A stretch of DNA of 64,000 bases from Seiridium cupressi (lineage: Eukaryota; Ascomycota; Sordariomycetes; Amphisphaeriales; Sporocadaceae), in the NCBI GenBank assembly GCA_036674765.1, contig JARVKI010000032.1, positions 248,001-312,000 on the forward strand, written 5' to 3'. The notes under the pieces were generated by a model, which saw only the letters and a list, made by a program, of their open reading frames with translations, had not been told where the DNA came from and searched no databases. The number at the start of each line of letters is the position of its first letter. Positions within the stretch are counted from its first letter, which is position 1. This document shows, one piece after another, positions 22,223 through 34,221 of this stretch. The position numbers and the translations under genes are program-made.

Positions 22223-23340
22223 TCAGCCCAACCATTGCGCGTGTAGATACCGAACACTTCCTGTACGAATGGTAATTAGAGGCGGTGCACTCGAGGTGAG
22301 GGCACACAGTTTAGAGCGAAAATAGATCTGATTTACTTCCTTAAGCCTTGCTGTCCCAGGCCCACCGGAATTATCATCATCATATCCTTCAACTTGTCCG
22401 ATGTATGAGAGAGGGGCAGGTGTAGAGTCAATGTCCACTGTACGTGAGTCCTCATCATGGTCGTATTCGTCGTCGAAATCCAGAATGTAGGCTTCCTCCT
22501 CAGATTGAGGCAGCGCCCTGTGCCACCACAGCGCCGAGAATTGGCCCTTGGCAGTTGGTACGGGCAGCCATGTCAGCTTCTCTCCACGTCGCCGCTAAAG
22601 ATCAAAAAATGCCGAGGCCGGCATCGTGGGATATGCCGTCCACTTGTCTTCCTTGGGATGCTCGTTGTGTTCATCGTAGGGAATCATGCGACGGGCCTCC
22701 AGCATCGATCACTCAGTAATGCTATCTGAGCTCGGATCAGTAATTGCGGACGGTGGGACTTCTGACCAAGATGACGCAGGCAACTCACTCATCTCCGTGT
22801 CAAGCAGCAGGTCCGTTCCATCATGGCCCGCATGGGCAGTGAGCCAAATGCAATGCGGTGGCGTCGGCTGCTGGCGGTCCATATCGTCGCCAAACACCTC
22901 GCCGCAGGAGTATTCTAATGTCCAGAGTGTTGGGCGAAAGCATCCACCTAAGCCTTACGTAGGACAGTTGACGCAGATAGGGTGAATGGCAAAGCAGTTT
23001 AGGTTACATGGTTGATTTACCTCAGGCTTGGAGTGTGTGTGCGCTCACATCTGGCCAGTCGTCCGGCGGTGGTTCGAGGAACGCACCTTCGTCGATATAT
23101 GGCGGCTTCGTGGCTGCCGGATAGAATTTCCGAACAGCCTGAGCCAACGCTTTGGTCTAGTCGTCAGTTATCATAGGTAAACTGACTGTGAGTCGATGTA
23201 ACCATTTGCGAGTAAACCCACTGAGGTCCCAGTCTGGCTGAAGCGGAGGCCTCGACGTTGTTGGTTTGGGAGGTTTGTCTGGCGCCCTATTGCCCCAGGG
23301 CGGCGCTACCACGGCGGTAGCATTAGCGGTCTCCCAAATA
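22223..23340 (-). pseudogene. Broken gene with in-frame TGA and TAG
   Basis: Reading leftward on the minus strand, one frame from about 22945 to 22223 gives gene-like protein (for example CGEVFGDDMDRQQPTPPHC, then KWTAYPTMPASAFFD, then KLTWLPVPTAKGQFSALWW). It is interrupted by TGA at 22711-22709 and TAG at 22597-22595, 38 codons apart in the same frame. Upstream, 23340-23020 encodes further coding-like peptide (TKALAQAVRKFYPAATKPPY) in another frame, joined by a possible intron at about 23203-23157. No splice pair removes both stops. Family not recognised. Both stops could come from a single C-to-T change. Confidence 0.45.
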
Positions 23341-24045
23341 CCAGGACGGACATAACGTACAAGTAATCATTATAAATTTTTCAACAAACAGTTACGACTG
23401 TGTTCTAGTTTTGGACCTCACATTAACATACATGCCTTCATTTTCGGCTCCCAAACCTCGGATTGTACACGATTCTATGCATAGTATACAACTACGGTAT
23501 ACAATTGGCTTAGGCACATTCTATCTAGCCGTATATTAGCTACATGCGGCGCCCAAAACTACCTCTTGGCCTCGCAATATTGACGCGCAGAGACGGAGTC
23601 ATGTTCCGTGCATTCGTCGACGGCTTTGTCATCTTGTCACTCTACTAGCACTAATATCTCTATTCACACTGGGTGGCTTATGCTTCCATGCACCTGAATT
23701 AGACTCAGCAGAATCACAAGGTACGAGACCGGCGCTCGGATCAGTCTTGGAGGGATCATACTGTGAATACCAGATTCGACATCGTTCTTCTTTATGAGAG
23801 CGACGGGGCATTACATTGGCGCAGGAAAGGAGTCGATACATATGACTCAAAAGGATTTAATACTCAGGAAGCCGCGAGTTTAGTTCGTGATTATGTATGC
23901 ACCAATGTCGTAACACAGGAAACACAGGAATAAAAACAGTGGTGATTGCACCATCCACCATGCTTGAAGACTCTCCATTACGACGTATTTATGAAACTTG
24001 GACAATTCCATTTCTCCCACTGATGGTCGAGCATGCGCAATCATA
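23341..24045. other. Intergenic
   Basis: AT-rich around 23340-23560. A short frame from ATG 23960 on the plus strand looks mildly coding-like and could be an upstream exon of the next gene, but no clean splice pair was found. Confidence 0.4.
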
Positions 24046-24696
24046 ATGTCGCTAATACAAAGCAAACAATACGTCGCATACACGGAATGCATGCACGTCT
24101 GCCCAGACGGCACACCTCTCGAAAGCACCATAGAACGACCTCTGCGAGAAGGAGAAACACCCAGCAGTCTCAGACCCTTCCCCAAGCCGACCGAGTACGG
24201 GACTTGCCTAGCCTGCCAATGCAAAGTCGAAGGGATCGAGGAAACCTATCGCTCCCGCCTGGAGGCCTGGAAGGTATTAGCCGCGCAGATGGCGGACCTG
24301 GATATCATCGAGGCGCTTGAAACCATGTACGACGAGGTCTACTCGACGTGGGTGGCCAACTGCTCCCAGGAGGCACGAAAGACGACGGCAGAAGACCGCA
24401 CGGAAGCTTTTGCGCTCTTCGAGTTCCAGGTCCGCCAGATGGTAGCCCTGGGAAACCGTCTGTGCGATCTGGTCGAGGAGTTCGATCTCGATGGTGACAC
24501 CTGGGTTGCGGTCATCGAGGTGCTGAGCGCGCCGATGGACAAATTTTACTGGGGATCGGAGGATGTGAGAGAGTTCGAGGGCTTCCTCCGTTCAGACTCG
24601 TTCGTCGATATCTTCCGAGATGCTGCAGAGAACGAGTCTACAGCCATCGAGGTGTCGGCTCAATTGGAAGAGCAGTTTCTACACTTATTTGAGTAG
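24046..24696 (+). CDS. Hypothetical protein, 216 aa
   Basis: Not recognised. Single-exon reading from ATG 24046 (MSLIQSKQY) to TAG at 24694-24696. The N-terminal part carries several cysteines (ECMHVC and CLACQC), which might bind metal. The rest is Glu/Asp-rich and predicted helical by eye (ETMYDEVYSTWVANCSQEAR, QVRQMVALGNRLCDLVEEF). No signal peptide or membrane segment. Codon use is GC-rich at third positions, unlike the flanking intergenic DNA, which supports real coding. The frame stays open upstream to about 23998 without an ATG, so an additional 5' exon is possible. Confidence 0.6.
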   Translation: MSLIQSKQYVAYTECMHVCPDGTPLESTIERPLREGETPSSLRPFPKPTEYGTCLACQCKVEGIEETYRSRLEAWKVLAAQMADLDIIEALETMYDEVYSTWVANCSQEARKTTAEDRTEAFALFEFQVRQMVALGNRLCDLVEEFDLDGDTWVAVIEVLSAPMDKFYWGSEDVREFEGFLRSDSFVDIFRDAAENESTAIEVSAQLEEQFLHLFE

Positions 24697-25395
24697 TAGT
24701 CACGCTTTACTAGATTAAGTCGTGTAGATCTCATCGGTTCCGGTTTGTGGTTAACTAATTGTTATGCTATGTATGACTTATCCTACATCTTGATACCTGT
24801 TTTGTCCTTTCGTTTGAACGTCTAGGACCGCCAAAAGGGGAAGAAACATAGTACGTAGCACGCAGCCGTTTAAGATACCATCACAGCTGAGATAGAAAGG
24901 CCTCCGATATGTGGCTCGACACTGCATGAATTCCCCAAGGACTGTTGAATACTGAACAAATTAAAATCATGTTTGCACAAAGGGAAGTCTGCCGTCGGGC
25001 GTATATTATCTCTAGGTCTCCTCCACTGTCGTCTCCTCATTTGAATTGCATGAACTCCAAGGTTGCATGTCCTGAACCGAGTATAAGTATACAAATTTAG
25101 TGACCTTCGATCCTCTTGCTCTTCAATGTGAGTCTTTCAAGTTCCAAATCATCAGGGTTCCTCCAACTCCAATCATGAACGCGTAACACCAATGTCGCCT
25201 AACCATGCTGATCAATCCAAATGTATGCCAAAACCACCAACACCAATGCCGTCCGTGTCATGAAAGCAATTGCCATCCACGAGCGGTGTCTCTCTTAAGC
25301 TCGTGAAAGGCTAGATGTTGGAGCTGATTTACCGATTCGAGTCTTGTCTACCCCTGAGTGGTATCTACACAAAGGAAAAGGGGTGTCGAGAATCT
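24697..25395. other. Intergenic, 3' of nudE
   Basis: About 700 bp between two convergent genes. Nothing recognisable. Confidence 0.5.
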
Positions 25396-27196
25396 CTAGT
25401 AGGTCTCGCCCAAGTCGGCCAATGTCCTCCCGGGGATACCTATGCTGGATCTCCGGGAAGAAGGTGTAATGCCGCCGCTCTGCCGCCTCGGCATGGGAAT
25501 GCTGCTGGTGGCGCCCTCTCCGGGGTCCAGTTTGCTATATGTTCCTCTTCGACTGGGTGTGCGGCCTTCATCGGCTTCATCGGCTTCGTCAAATTCGATA
25601 TGGCCAATGCTTTGTGAGTGGCCGTGCATGCTACCGCCCATGGAGCTGCGTGGCCGCATACCAAGCGGTGTCTTGGCTCCACCTAGCGAGGTCCTAGATG
25701 CGGGGCGCCCTATTTCTGATCGAGAGGCAGGCCTTTCTGGTCTCGCAAACTGAGAAGACGAGACACTAGCACGGCTGCTCGGTCGCGACATGGAAACTGA
25801 GCTGTTATCTGGATCGTAGTTGTTGCTCCTGTTCGGTAGTGGCCCAAACGACAGGCGAGAAACGCCCGACGTACTAAGCCGTGGCACATGGTTTCCTGTG
25901 CGACCGCCGTTTGTAGATTGCGTAGGTGTGTCGTCGGCAATAGTGGATGACGCAGTTGAACCGATTGTGCGCTTCCGACTGCGGATCGTAACCGTAGACG
26001 GCACATTGCCGGTCCCAACAAGAAGTGTTCGTGGTGATGCGCGTGGAGGTGTCGAGGTGGGTGCGGGCAGTTTGGAGCGAGCGTTCTGAACGCGGGCTTC
26101 GAGGCGTTGCATTTGCGCTGTAAGCGTACGGATGTGGGTGAGTGAAGTGGACGGTGCTACGCGATGAGACGTAGAGCGGGGAGCGGAAGTCCTTGTGGGT
26201 GCTGGAGTTCGGGTCTGGGTAACGGCACGAACACCAGGAGGGCGCATGTTTGTCGATGAATTAAGACCCTTGGGTTTCGGCGTCATGGTGTGATTTGCGG
26301 AGGAGGGCAGTCTGGATTTCTTATGCGACGCTGGTGCGGGCGTTCGGAGCTTGGAGGAAGGTCTTGGGATCGATGCAGAGGCATCAGACATGGGCGGCGA
26401 TGGTGGGTCTGTGAGGATCGGTCCCTCCTTGCTTGCTGGCGGGAGAGACATCTCGTCTGGCGGAGTGGTAATGAGTGGCGAGCTTGCAGTCGAACGAGGT
26501 GAGTCCTCAAAGGTAGGCGATCCGGGAATCGAGATATCGGTAGAGATGGTGGACAAATGACGATTCTCGGCCTTCTTGACCTTGCCTTGCAAGATCTCGG
26601 CTTCGATCTTGAGGTCGGACAGCTCTTCGCGCAGTCGCTGGGCCTCGATCCGTAGCGTCTCTCGCTCTTGTTCACCAATCTTGACCTCCTCCTCCATCAT
26701 GACGCTCCGCTCGATCGCTTGGTTGTACTTGGACTCCAGATCCTCGAGGGACGAAGTGGTATTGCGTGCCTGCCGTTCAAAGTCATCGTTGGCCACCTCA
26801 ATGTCCCGTAGCTTGAGTTGGAGTGTTCTGTTGGTGTCGCGAAGAGTGGTTATCTCCTTCTCCAGCGTATTCTGCGCCGAGTTGGCTTCGGCCTTTGCCT
26901 TTTTGCATTTTTCCTGTGTCGCAACGTCAGTGTCCATTCCTACAATCGACTGAGTATAAAGGAATGCTCACCTTCCACTCGTCAACCTCAAATTGAAGCC
27001 CCTCGGCCTTGTCTCGTAGCGTCCGCTCCCTCTTGTCTGCCGCCTCCAAGTCCTTCTCGAGTTCGGCCTCTAGCTCATGACTGGAATCCCGAAACTCGGC
27101 TAGCTCGAGTGCCAACTGCTCATACTGAAGCTTGTACCAAGTCAAGGACTCTTCGGGTGTAGCGGCGTTGGGTGGGGAAGATGGTGGCTCGGCCAT
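25396..27196 (-). CDS. nudE: NudE/RO11 nuclear distribution protein
   Basis: Dynein/LIS1 cofactor needed for nuclear migration in hyphae. Two exons, 27196-26972 and 26913-25396, flank a 58-bp phase-0 intron (GTGAGC..ACACAG) and give 580 aa. The N-terminal 200 residues form the conserved NudE coiled coil, with [14 protein letters not shown] near residue 14, [13 protein letters not shown], and [20 protein letters not shown] after the intron. The remainder is a long, basic, Ser/Pro/Thr-rich tail typical of filamentous-fungal NudE, ending [14 protein letters not shown]. The ATG at 27196 is the first in frame; upstream the frame continues without ATG. The family match is very strong and indicates an ascomycete host. 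Confidence 0.95.
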
Positions 27197-28695
27197 GTTT
27201 GTTGACACTTTGTTGGGCGCAGGCTCAATGGCGAACGCGGTCGCATGAGCAGTCGCAGAGCGCGGGCGACTTCAGCAATCCGGAAATTCGATATGGAACG
27301 TCGTGGTCGTCGCAACTGGTGCGAAGAAGCAGAAGAAAAGAATGCTATAAAGCGGATATGCCGTAACGGGTGCACAAGAATCAAATGGCCATCTGGTCGG
27401 CTCGTGGGGTGATTCTTGACGGAAATCCAGCGACTGGTAATCTCGTGATCGTCGCTGTCAAAGAACGCGCGAGAGAAAACACACTCTAGGGTTCTTGGGT
27501 TGTCAGCTGCTCTTTCCGAGACAGATGGTCGCAAGTCGTTTCGGTTGGGTAATTTCCTACTGGCTGTCGCGGGTGGGTTGGCGTCGGCGTTTGTCGTGTA
27601 CTGGCTGTTGTGTCGTTGCTGTCGTTTGTTGTGGTTGTCGCTGGTCGCTGGCCGCTGGTTGGGGAGTTGTCGACTTACCAGATTATCGCATCGTCACGTC
27701 GTCCGCCCTAGTCGAAGAAAGGGGGATTATCCAAGGAGGTTGGTCGATGTTGTCGTTGAATTGTTGCTGTCACTGTTTCCCTCCTTCTGTTGATTGCAGG
27801 ACGGTCAATGCTTGGGTCCTCTCCTTTGGGCTGGCATGAAGCTAAGCCTAAGCGGGACTAGATGCTTTACCTGCTACCATAGGCAACCCCTAGCGGGAGC
27901 CGGCTGCGGGCCAAGTGGAGCAGTTCACGAACATGTGCAAGTGGCTGGGCTGCATCTACAGTGCTGACAGCCATGGCTTTTTGGCTGTTCATCAGCCCGT
28001 ATTGATTGACTTCTGGCTCTGGGACTTTTCCAAGCACTCTCTTGTCTCCGTTACAGATCACCCGATTGTTTGGTAACGAAACTCGAGACATGCCCGGCAG
28101 CGATCAAGCTAACCAACCGCTCCAGGATTGCCGCCTCACCTAGACAGTCAATGCAACGGTCCCTTAGCCTCGCACGCCCATTTTTAGCACATGGACGCTT
28201 TCTAGTACGTAAGGCGGGTACAATGCATGCTTTGGGCTTCAATCTTACGTGTTGAGCACGGCGGCTGCTCCAGATACTCCCGCACTCCGTCATAGTTTAG
28301 CTCTATTTCTAGTTCTATCTTGTTGAGCTACCTCAACTCTAAGCCCCTCAGCTGGGTCATTCACTTTCCTACACCTAGGTACATGTAGTCTTCAGTTCAC
28401 AATTATAGACGACTTTGGCTACTAGAGTATGCTTGCGGCTTGCATATTCGAATCGAGGCCTTGCAATACGATTCGTTCTCCCTCGTCAGCTTTTCATGCA
28501 AAGGGCAAACGAGAAGTACCTAATATGGTGTGGCTATGAGCATACATTGTAGGCTTCTGGCTTATAAGTGGTCGTCGCAGGGTCGATCCGCGATTCCCCA
28601 AGTCTGAAGGGACCCACACAGGTCCTCAAATTGCGGGAGCGACCAGACCTGGAACCGTCATTGCGCCGAGTATTTGGAGTGCATACTTACGGCGT
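27197..28695. other. Intergenic, nudE promoter and 3' region of GH95
   Basis: 1.5 kb without a supported gene. A GT-rich, low-complexity strand occurs around 27560-27680. The nudE promoter must lie in the right-hand flank of its ATG. Confidence 0.5.
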
Positions 28696-31038
28696 CTAAC
28701 TGCTCGTCGATGACGCCGCTTTGCCATCATTTCCTCCGACTTGATGCTCTCCAAACCCGTCAATCGAGAATGATTGCCCGTTGGGGAACACCAATTGTGC
28801 ATGAATAAAGCCATTCTGCGTAGCCCGGACACATACAGGCTCGATGATTTCCCCTTGCGCCCATCTGAAGGATATCTGCCAGCCGCCTCTCAGGCATATG
28901 CCGGATAACTGACCAGCTGACCATGACCTGGGACACGCCGGAAGCAGCCTGACCACGATCTCTTTACCCCCTTCAGGCCGTGGTTCCACACCTTCGAATG
29001 ACTGGACTAAGCATTCTATCACCCCAGCGCAGCCGCCAAAGTTGCCGTCAATCTGGAACGGAGGATGGTTGTCCAAAAGGTTCGGCAGCGTCGACTTGCT
29101 CAGCAATGCCTCCATGTGATTCCCGCAGCCTTGAGGATCCCGTAGCCGAGCGTGCAGGTTGAGCAGCCAAGCCCGACTCCATCCCGTATGGCCACCTCCA
29201 TGCGCTGCACGCCTCTCCAGTACTTGCCGTGCCGCGTCAGCTAGATCAGGCGAAGTTGTCGGATCGATCGAGTTCCCTGGGTAGAGGCCAAAAAGATGTG
29301 ATACGTGCCGGTGTCCAGGCTCGTACTCTTTGTGATCTTGTATACCCCACTCCTGTATCAGACCATCTTGATTGATCTGCAGCGGCCGAATTCGACGCAT
29401 CATCTCTTCCACCTCTTCTGCCAATGGCGACTGCTTTCCGAGAATACCCACGCTCCATAGATACAGGCCCAACGTGGATTTGATGATGGTCATGTCAATG
29501 GCTGAACCTTCACAGAATATTCCGAGTTGTCCCGACTCGGACACGAAGGTATTCTCGGGGGACAACGAAGGACTCGTCACGAGATGCGCCCCGTCGGATG
29601 AAGGCACAAGGAAATCGCAGAGAAACTCGACGCACCCTTCCAATAATGGGAACAGCCTCTCGTGTAACGCGTTGTCATACTGATATTGCAATAGTTGAAC
29701 AGCATCGATACAGAGCCATAAGCCTCCAAGTGGCCAAAGCGTAGCGGGCATCCACGTATCTTGAGGATCAGTGTCGGCCCAGATGTCGGTGTTATGATGG
29801 CTGCACCACCCTGAGCATCCGTACATCGTCCTAGCAGTCTTCTTCCCGCGCTCAGCCATGCGCTCAAGAAGATTTAGCAGGGGCAGGGCACATTCCGACA
29901 AGTTACTGAGTGGTGCTGGCCAATAGTTCATTTGAATGTTGATGTTTATGGTGTACTTGCTTCCCCATGGAGGGGAAAAGCTTGGGCTCCATATGCCTTG
30001 CAGATTGGCCGGCAATGCTTTGGGACTGTCTCGGCTACTGGAGATCAACAAATATTTACCATAGTTGTGGTACAAAGCGATCAGTCCAGCATCAGCAGAA
30101 TCCCTCTCAGTAATCCTGACGTCTGTTGGGAGGCGATGAAAATCGGGCCAGATCCGCAAGCTTGTGCGGTTGAACAGACTCTGGTAGTCAGTGACATGTC
30201 GCATGAGGAGCTCTCGCCATGAGCTTCTGAGTGCACGGGATACGTCTGTCCAGGCTGCTGTCTCCGGGTCGCAGCGGCGATAAGTGGTATGGGCACCAAT
30301 GACGACTAGACAATCTGTCGACTTGACTCTCACACAAGTTCCAACTGCTTCGACACTCCCATTGCTCGGATACGATTTGACTCCTGCCACACAGCACAGG
30401 CGGTTGCTAGATTGACCGCCTGGCGTGGCATCCATCAAGATGAAGGATGATCCCTCAACGCCATCATTCTTCACTCGCAGCCGGTCAAAAAATTCATTAG
30501 TATCCCATTCCTGTTCACCACGACGGCCAAGACGTACAGTGAATGAGATTGGTTCAGAAGAGGTGATGTGCATAACGAGGACATTGTCTGGATGGCTTGA
30601 GATGACATCCCTTCGTATACTAACACCGTTGATCTCGTAGGTCACCGTACTGGTGGCACTTCCAATGTCAAGCCACCGCCTAAATGCTTTGACATCCCGG
30701 TCTGCATGACCGAATTCAAAATAGGCAGTACCCAAAGGCTCATAGTGTCTCATCGAAGCGGGACTAGAGAAGAACTCATCGCGTACCAATTCTTCAGCTT
30801 CACGATGGCGACCATCGCGGATGAGCTGCCGGAGGTGCGGCAAATGCTTTGCACTCTGTGGTGTCCGATCTTGCGGGCCTCCGTACCACACGGAGTCTTC
30901 ATTGAGTTGCAGAAGCTCGGTTGCAGTCCGGCCGTGTACCATACATCCTAGACGGCCATTGCCGAGCGGCAACGCCTGTGACCACTCCCTGGCTGGTGAG
31001 GTATAATGCAAGTGTAGGTTTGCATCATCTGAATCCAT
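28696..31038 (-). CDS. GH95 alpha-L-fucosidase (alpha-1,2 type)
   Basis: Glycoside hydrolase family 95, releasing terminal alpha-1,2-linked L-fucose from glycans such as xyloglucan side chains. Single exon, 780 aa, a full family length. The N-terminal domain begins PAREWSQALPLGNGRLGCMV, the family hallmark. The (alpha/alpha)6 core carries NINIQMNYWPA (about residue 366), the segment with the two asparagines that assist catalysis; QEW (about 563), with the likely acid glutamate; and FQIDGNFGG (about 663), with the family aspartate. There is no N-terminal signal peptide, so the enzyme is probably intracellular. It is divergent from a sugar porter at 32046, with a shared 1-kb promoter. That layout suggests uptake of a fucosylated oligosaccharide followed by internal hydrolysis, which is inference. 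Confidence 0.9.
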   Translation of the reverse strand: MDSDDANLHLHYTSPAREWSQALPLGNGRLGCMVHGRTATELLQLNEDSVWYGGPQDRTPQSAKHLPHLRQLIRDGRHREAEELVRDEFFSSPASMRHYEPLGTAYFEFGHADRDVKAFRRWLDIGSATSTVTYEINGVSIRRDVISSHPDNVLVMHITSSEPISFTVRLGRRGEQEWDTNEFFDRLRVKNDGVEGSSFILMDATPGGQSSNRLCCVAGVKSYPSNGSVEAVGTCVRVKSTDCLVVIGAHTTYRRCDPETAAWTDVSRALRSSWRELLMRHVTDYQSLFNRTSLRIWPDFHRLPTDVRITERDSADAGLIALYHNYGKYLLISSSRDSPKALPANLQGIWSPSFSPPWGSKYTININIQMNYWPAPLSNLSECALPLLNLLERMAERGKKTARTMYGCSGWCSHHNTDIWADTDPQDTWMPATLWPLGGLWLCIDAVQLLQYQYDNALHERLFPLLEGCVEFLCDFLVPSSDGAHLVTSPSLSPENTFVSESGQLGIFCEGSAIDMTIIKSTLGLYLWSVGILGKQSPLAEEVEEMMRRIRPLQINQDGLIQEWGIQDHKEYEPGHRHVSHLFGLYPGNSIDPTTSPDLADAARQVLERRAAHGGGHTGWSRAWLLNLHARLRDPQGCGNHMEALLSKSTLPNLLDNHPPFQIDGNFGGCAGVIECLVQSFEGVEPRPEGGKEIVVRLLPACPRSWSAGQLSGICLRGGWQISFRWAQGEIIEPVCVRATQNGFIHAQLVFPNGQSFSIDGFGEHQVGGNDGKAASSTSS

Positions 31039-32045
31039 TCTGAAAGATTCTCATTCAGAACCTGAGCATTCGAAAGCCAACCGGGTTGGTCAGTGGCCTG
31101 TTTCTTGTCTGTATAGAATGGCGTGACCGACGTGAGATGCTTTGGGAGTCCGACCGGCTCCCGGTATTAACAAGCCTCGCCTCAATGTCGGGTCAAAATG
31201 GTCAGATGGTTTCTCGATGTCGGGGCTCGGATACCGACTGCTGCGAGACAGCTCCGATAAAAGCAAAGCCTCTACTATACCTTCAAATCACAGGGGAATT
31301 TCATCTGCGTTAGTCTATCGCTTGCACCGAAGTGCAGATCATATCAGGACGACAGGATACACGTCCCGATATTCCGGAGCTACGGAGTCACAACGCAAAC
31401 TAGCAAGCCAACATCCCACTACGAATTAATCGGACTAACCCGGAAGATATGAGGCCCCAGCCATGTGCCCTTCAGGGAGCGCCCTGTCGGCAGGATCCAG
31501 ACGGGATGGTTGGACGGAAGATTTGTGGACCGTCGTGCAACCTGGGGTTTGTGGGGTATGGAGTTGAGCGCTGAACACGGGCTAGTGTTATCCGGGGAAC
31601 CCAATCATGAAGACTATAGCCAACCGAACCCCACCGTTCAACGTGCCATGAAATGTTCTGTTGGTCCCCTGCCCCTCGAGCAAGCGAGAACCATATCAGC
31701 AGAAGAGCGCGCCAATAATAGCTGACCATCACGCTCCGGGGGTCCCTGAACTGCATGGTCGCCTGGGCCTAGAGCGAGATTGGAACTTGGTACCAAACTT
31801 CCAGCCCGGTCTTTACGATGAATCCTAGGAAAGAGTAGATATGCAGGTGTGGTGCGAAACAGACGGTTGGGACGAACTGTCCGTCATATAACATGTCCAG
31901 GGAGACCTCTTGGGTTTTCTTTCTTGGCTTAATCCCCACGCCCTGGGACACAAGCCGTTGTATTGATTGCTTGCAGTGGTCCGTCCAAGTTTGAACGAAG
32001 ACAGTCTGAGAAGAGTCCACGGTCCAGGAAACCCCATTGCCCGCC
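31039..32045. promoter_or_regulatory. Shared divergent promoter, GH95 / sugar porter
   Basis: About 1 kb between two divergent sugar-use genes. Two CCGGGG hexamers (31592-31597 and 31736-31741) fit the SYGGRG consensus of the carbon-catabolite repressor CreA. Regulation is inferred from motif and context. No coding frame is supported. Confidence 0.35.
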
Positions 32046-33746
32046 ATGGCCGAACGCGACCACAAGACCGGCGTCACCCGTGTCGACGCCGTCGAGACGG
32101 CCGAGAAGCTCGGCACGACTGTAGAGGAGGTGATCGCAACTCGCATCACCGAGGAGGACATGATGAAATATTCAGCCAAAGCGCTCACATTCCGCTCCAG
32201 GACTGGACTTCGACTCTGTGGTATCATGTTCGTCATGGGTTGCAACCAGGCCGGCTACGGTATCGACTGGGCAGTCATTAGCGGAATCAACGCCTACGAC
32301 AGCTGGCATAATTACTTCGGCTTTGCATCTGCCGGTGTTATCTTTGGCACGATGAACGCGCTCATGACAATCGGAGCCTTTGTCGGTGCACCATTCCTAT
32401 CGCTCGGTGATACATTCGGACGACGCGGTGTCAACTTCGTTGGCAACTTCTTGGTCATTGTTGCCGCGCTCCTGCAGGCATTGGCCCCCAATCTGCCATG
32501 CTTCTTCATTGGAAGACTTCTGCTGGGTTTTGGCACTGCGCTGTGTACGGCACCCCAATACATGGCCGAGGTTGCCCCAGTGCATCTGAGGGGTAGATTG
32601 GTTGGTATCTTTGGTGCTTGCTTCCAAGTTGGTAGCATTGTGATGAACGCCGCCATGATGGGCTTTACTGCGTGGACTGGTACCGACTGGCAATGGCGAA
32701 CGCCTCTCAGTAAGTCAATTGATTCCTGTCGCAAATCGCGGTGCCTTGTGCGCGTAAAATGACCATTGACACTTGATTGTTTAGTTCTTGAAGCTCTGTT
32801 CCCCTTTATCGTCTGCGTTTCCATCTATTTCCTCTGCCCCGAGTCCCCACGATGGCTGGTAATGAAGGGCCGACAAGATGAGGCCCGTCGAGTGATTGCC
32901 AAGTACATGACGACGCACGACGATCTAAACTCGCCCATCGTCGGCCTCATGATGACACAGATCGAGGAGTCGCTTGAGGAGTCCAATACCGGAATGAAAG
33001 CCGCTTGGGATTACCGGGTTTTCTTCACCAAAGAAGTCCGCTATCGCACCCTTGTTCTCCTGGTCTACTCCCTATTCCAGTCATGGAACGGTGGCGGTAT
33101 TATCAGCCAGTACCTAACCCCGGCGCTGGAGACCATCGGCATCACCAGGGACATTGATCAACTGGGCATCAACCTGGGCCTGACAGCAACCTACTTCGTC
33201 TTCACAGCCGTCGGAGCGTACATCATTGATTTCGTGCGCCGACGGACACTAATCTTCTCTGGCTTGATCGCCATTATCCTAGCCCAGACTGCTGTCACCA
33301 TCACCAGCTGGAAGTACAACGAGAACCCGACGCACACCACTGCCTCGTTGACCTTGTTGTGGATCTTCTCCTTCCAAGTCGCCTCTGCAACCTTGATTGC
33401 GACCATGCACAACCTGTACCCCGTGGAGATCTTGTCCCTGACGCTCCGAGCCAAAGGTATGGGTCTGTACGCCATGTTCCAGGGTGCGGCTGGCGTGGTC
33501 AACAACTACGCCATCTCGTTGGGTATCCAACAATTAGGATACAAGATCTGGGCTGTGTATATTGGTTACAATCTGGTCCAGCTGGTGGCTTCTTATTTCA
33601 TCTTCCCGGAGACGAGCAAGCTGAGCTTGGAGGAGATTGACTCCATCTTCGAGACGAAGCAGACAAGTCCTGTCAAGCTGAGTTTGAAGATTAGCAAAGC
33701 TAAGAAGGAATCGGAGAAGGCTGGAAGACAGGGCATTGGGGCTTGA
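32046..33746 (+). CDS. MFS sugar porter
   Basis: Plasma-membrane sugar transporter of the major facilitator superfamily, lactose-permease-like group by overall look. Exons 32046-32709 and 32785-33746 flank a 75-bp phase-1 intron (GTAAGT..TTTAG) and give 541 aa. About 12 hydrophobic segments are visible. Family motifs are GDTFGRRG after the second helix, WQWRTPL before and PESPRWL after helix 6, and PETSKLSLEEID after helix 12. The cytosolic N-terminus is long (about 50 residues) and the C-terminal tail is Lys-rich. The ATG at 32046 is the first in frame. It is divergent from the GH95 gene, so a fucosylated sugar is a reasonable but unproven substrate. Confidence 0.93.
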
Positions 33747-34221
33747 GAAGACAGTATCGTGGGTGCCTATCGTTTTCGGCACTAGATTCTTCTATTCAAA
33801 ACGCCGTAGTCCATGGTGCAGATAGGCGAACTAGCTCGATCTAAATAAACTCTAGTCACCGAACCTACAAAACAAGATCAGGCTTCTGTAGACCTTGAGA
33901 CCTTGCGCATATCGTTCCGTAAGGGTTCAGTCCGGTCGTGCAGTCCCACCGTCAGCAGCCATCAGTCCACGCAAATGACGAGGGTCTTCAATCCCCTGGC
34001 GCTTTTGACGGCATTTAGGGAGGCTGGACCTCAATCTTCTCGTCGCATATCTCACCAAACAAGCCAGCTGCTTCTGGCACGCTTCGTCTCACTGATTCGG
34101 ATCATTGTACTCAAACGGGACACCGACGCTCTGATCTATGCGCTCCACTGAGTAATCTTCTGATTGTGCTTGTCTGACGCTGATGAATATCTAAGACGAA
34201 TTATTACTCGTTGCAATGGTA
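33747..34221. other. Intergenic
   Basis: No supported gene. It may hold the 3' end of the transporter transcript. Confidence 0.5.

Noticed and set aside
27560..27840. GT-rich plus-strand frame upstream of nudE
   Set aside because: Low-complexity Val/Cys/Trp-rich translation typical of simple-sequence DNA, not of a protein.
28560..28620. tRNA-like stretch (GGGTCGATCC)
   Set aside because: No matching acceptor stem or anticodon arm could be folded around it.
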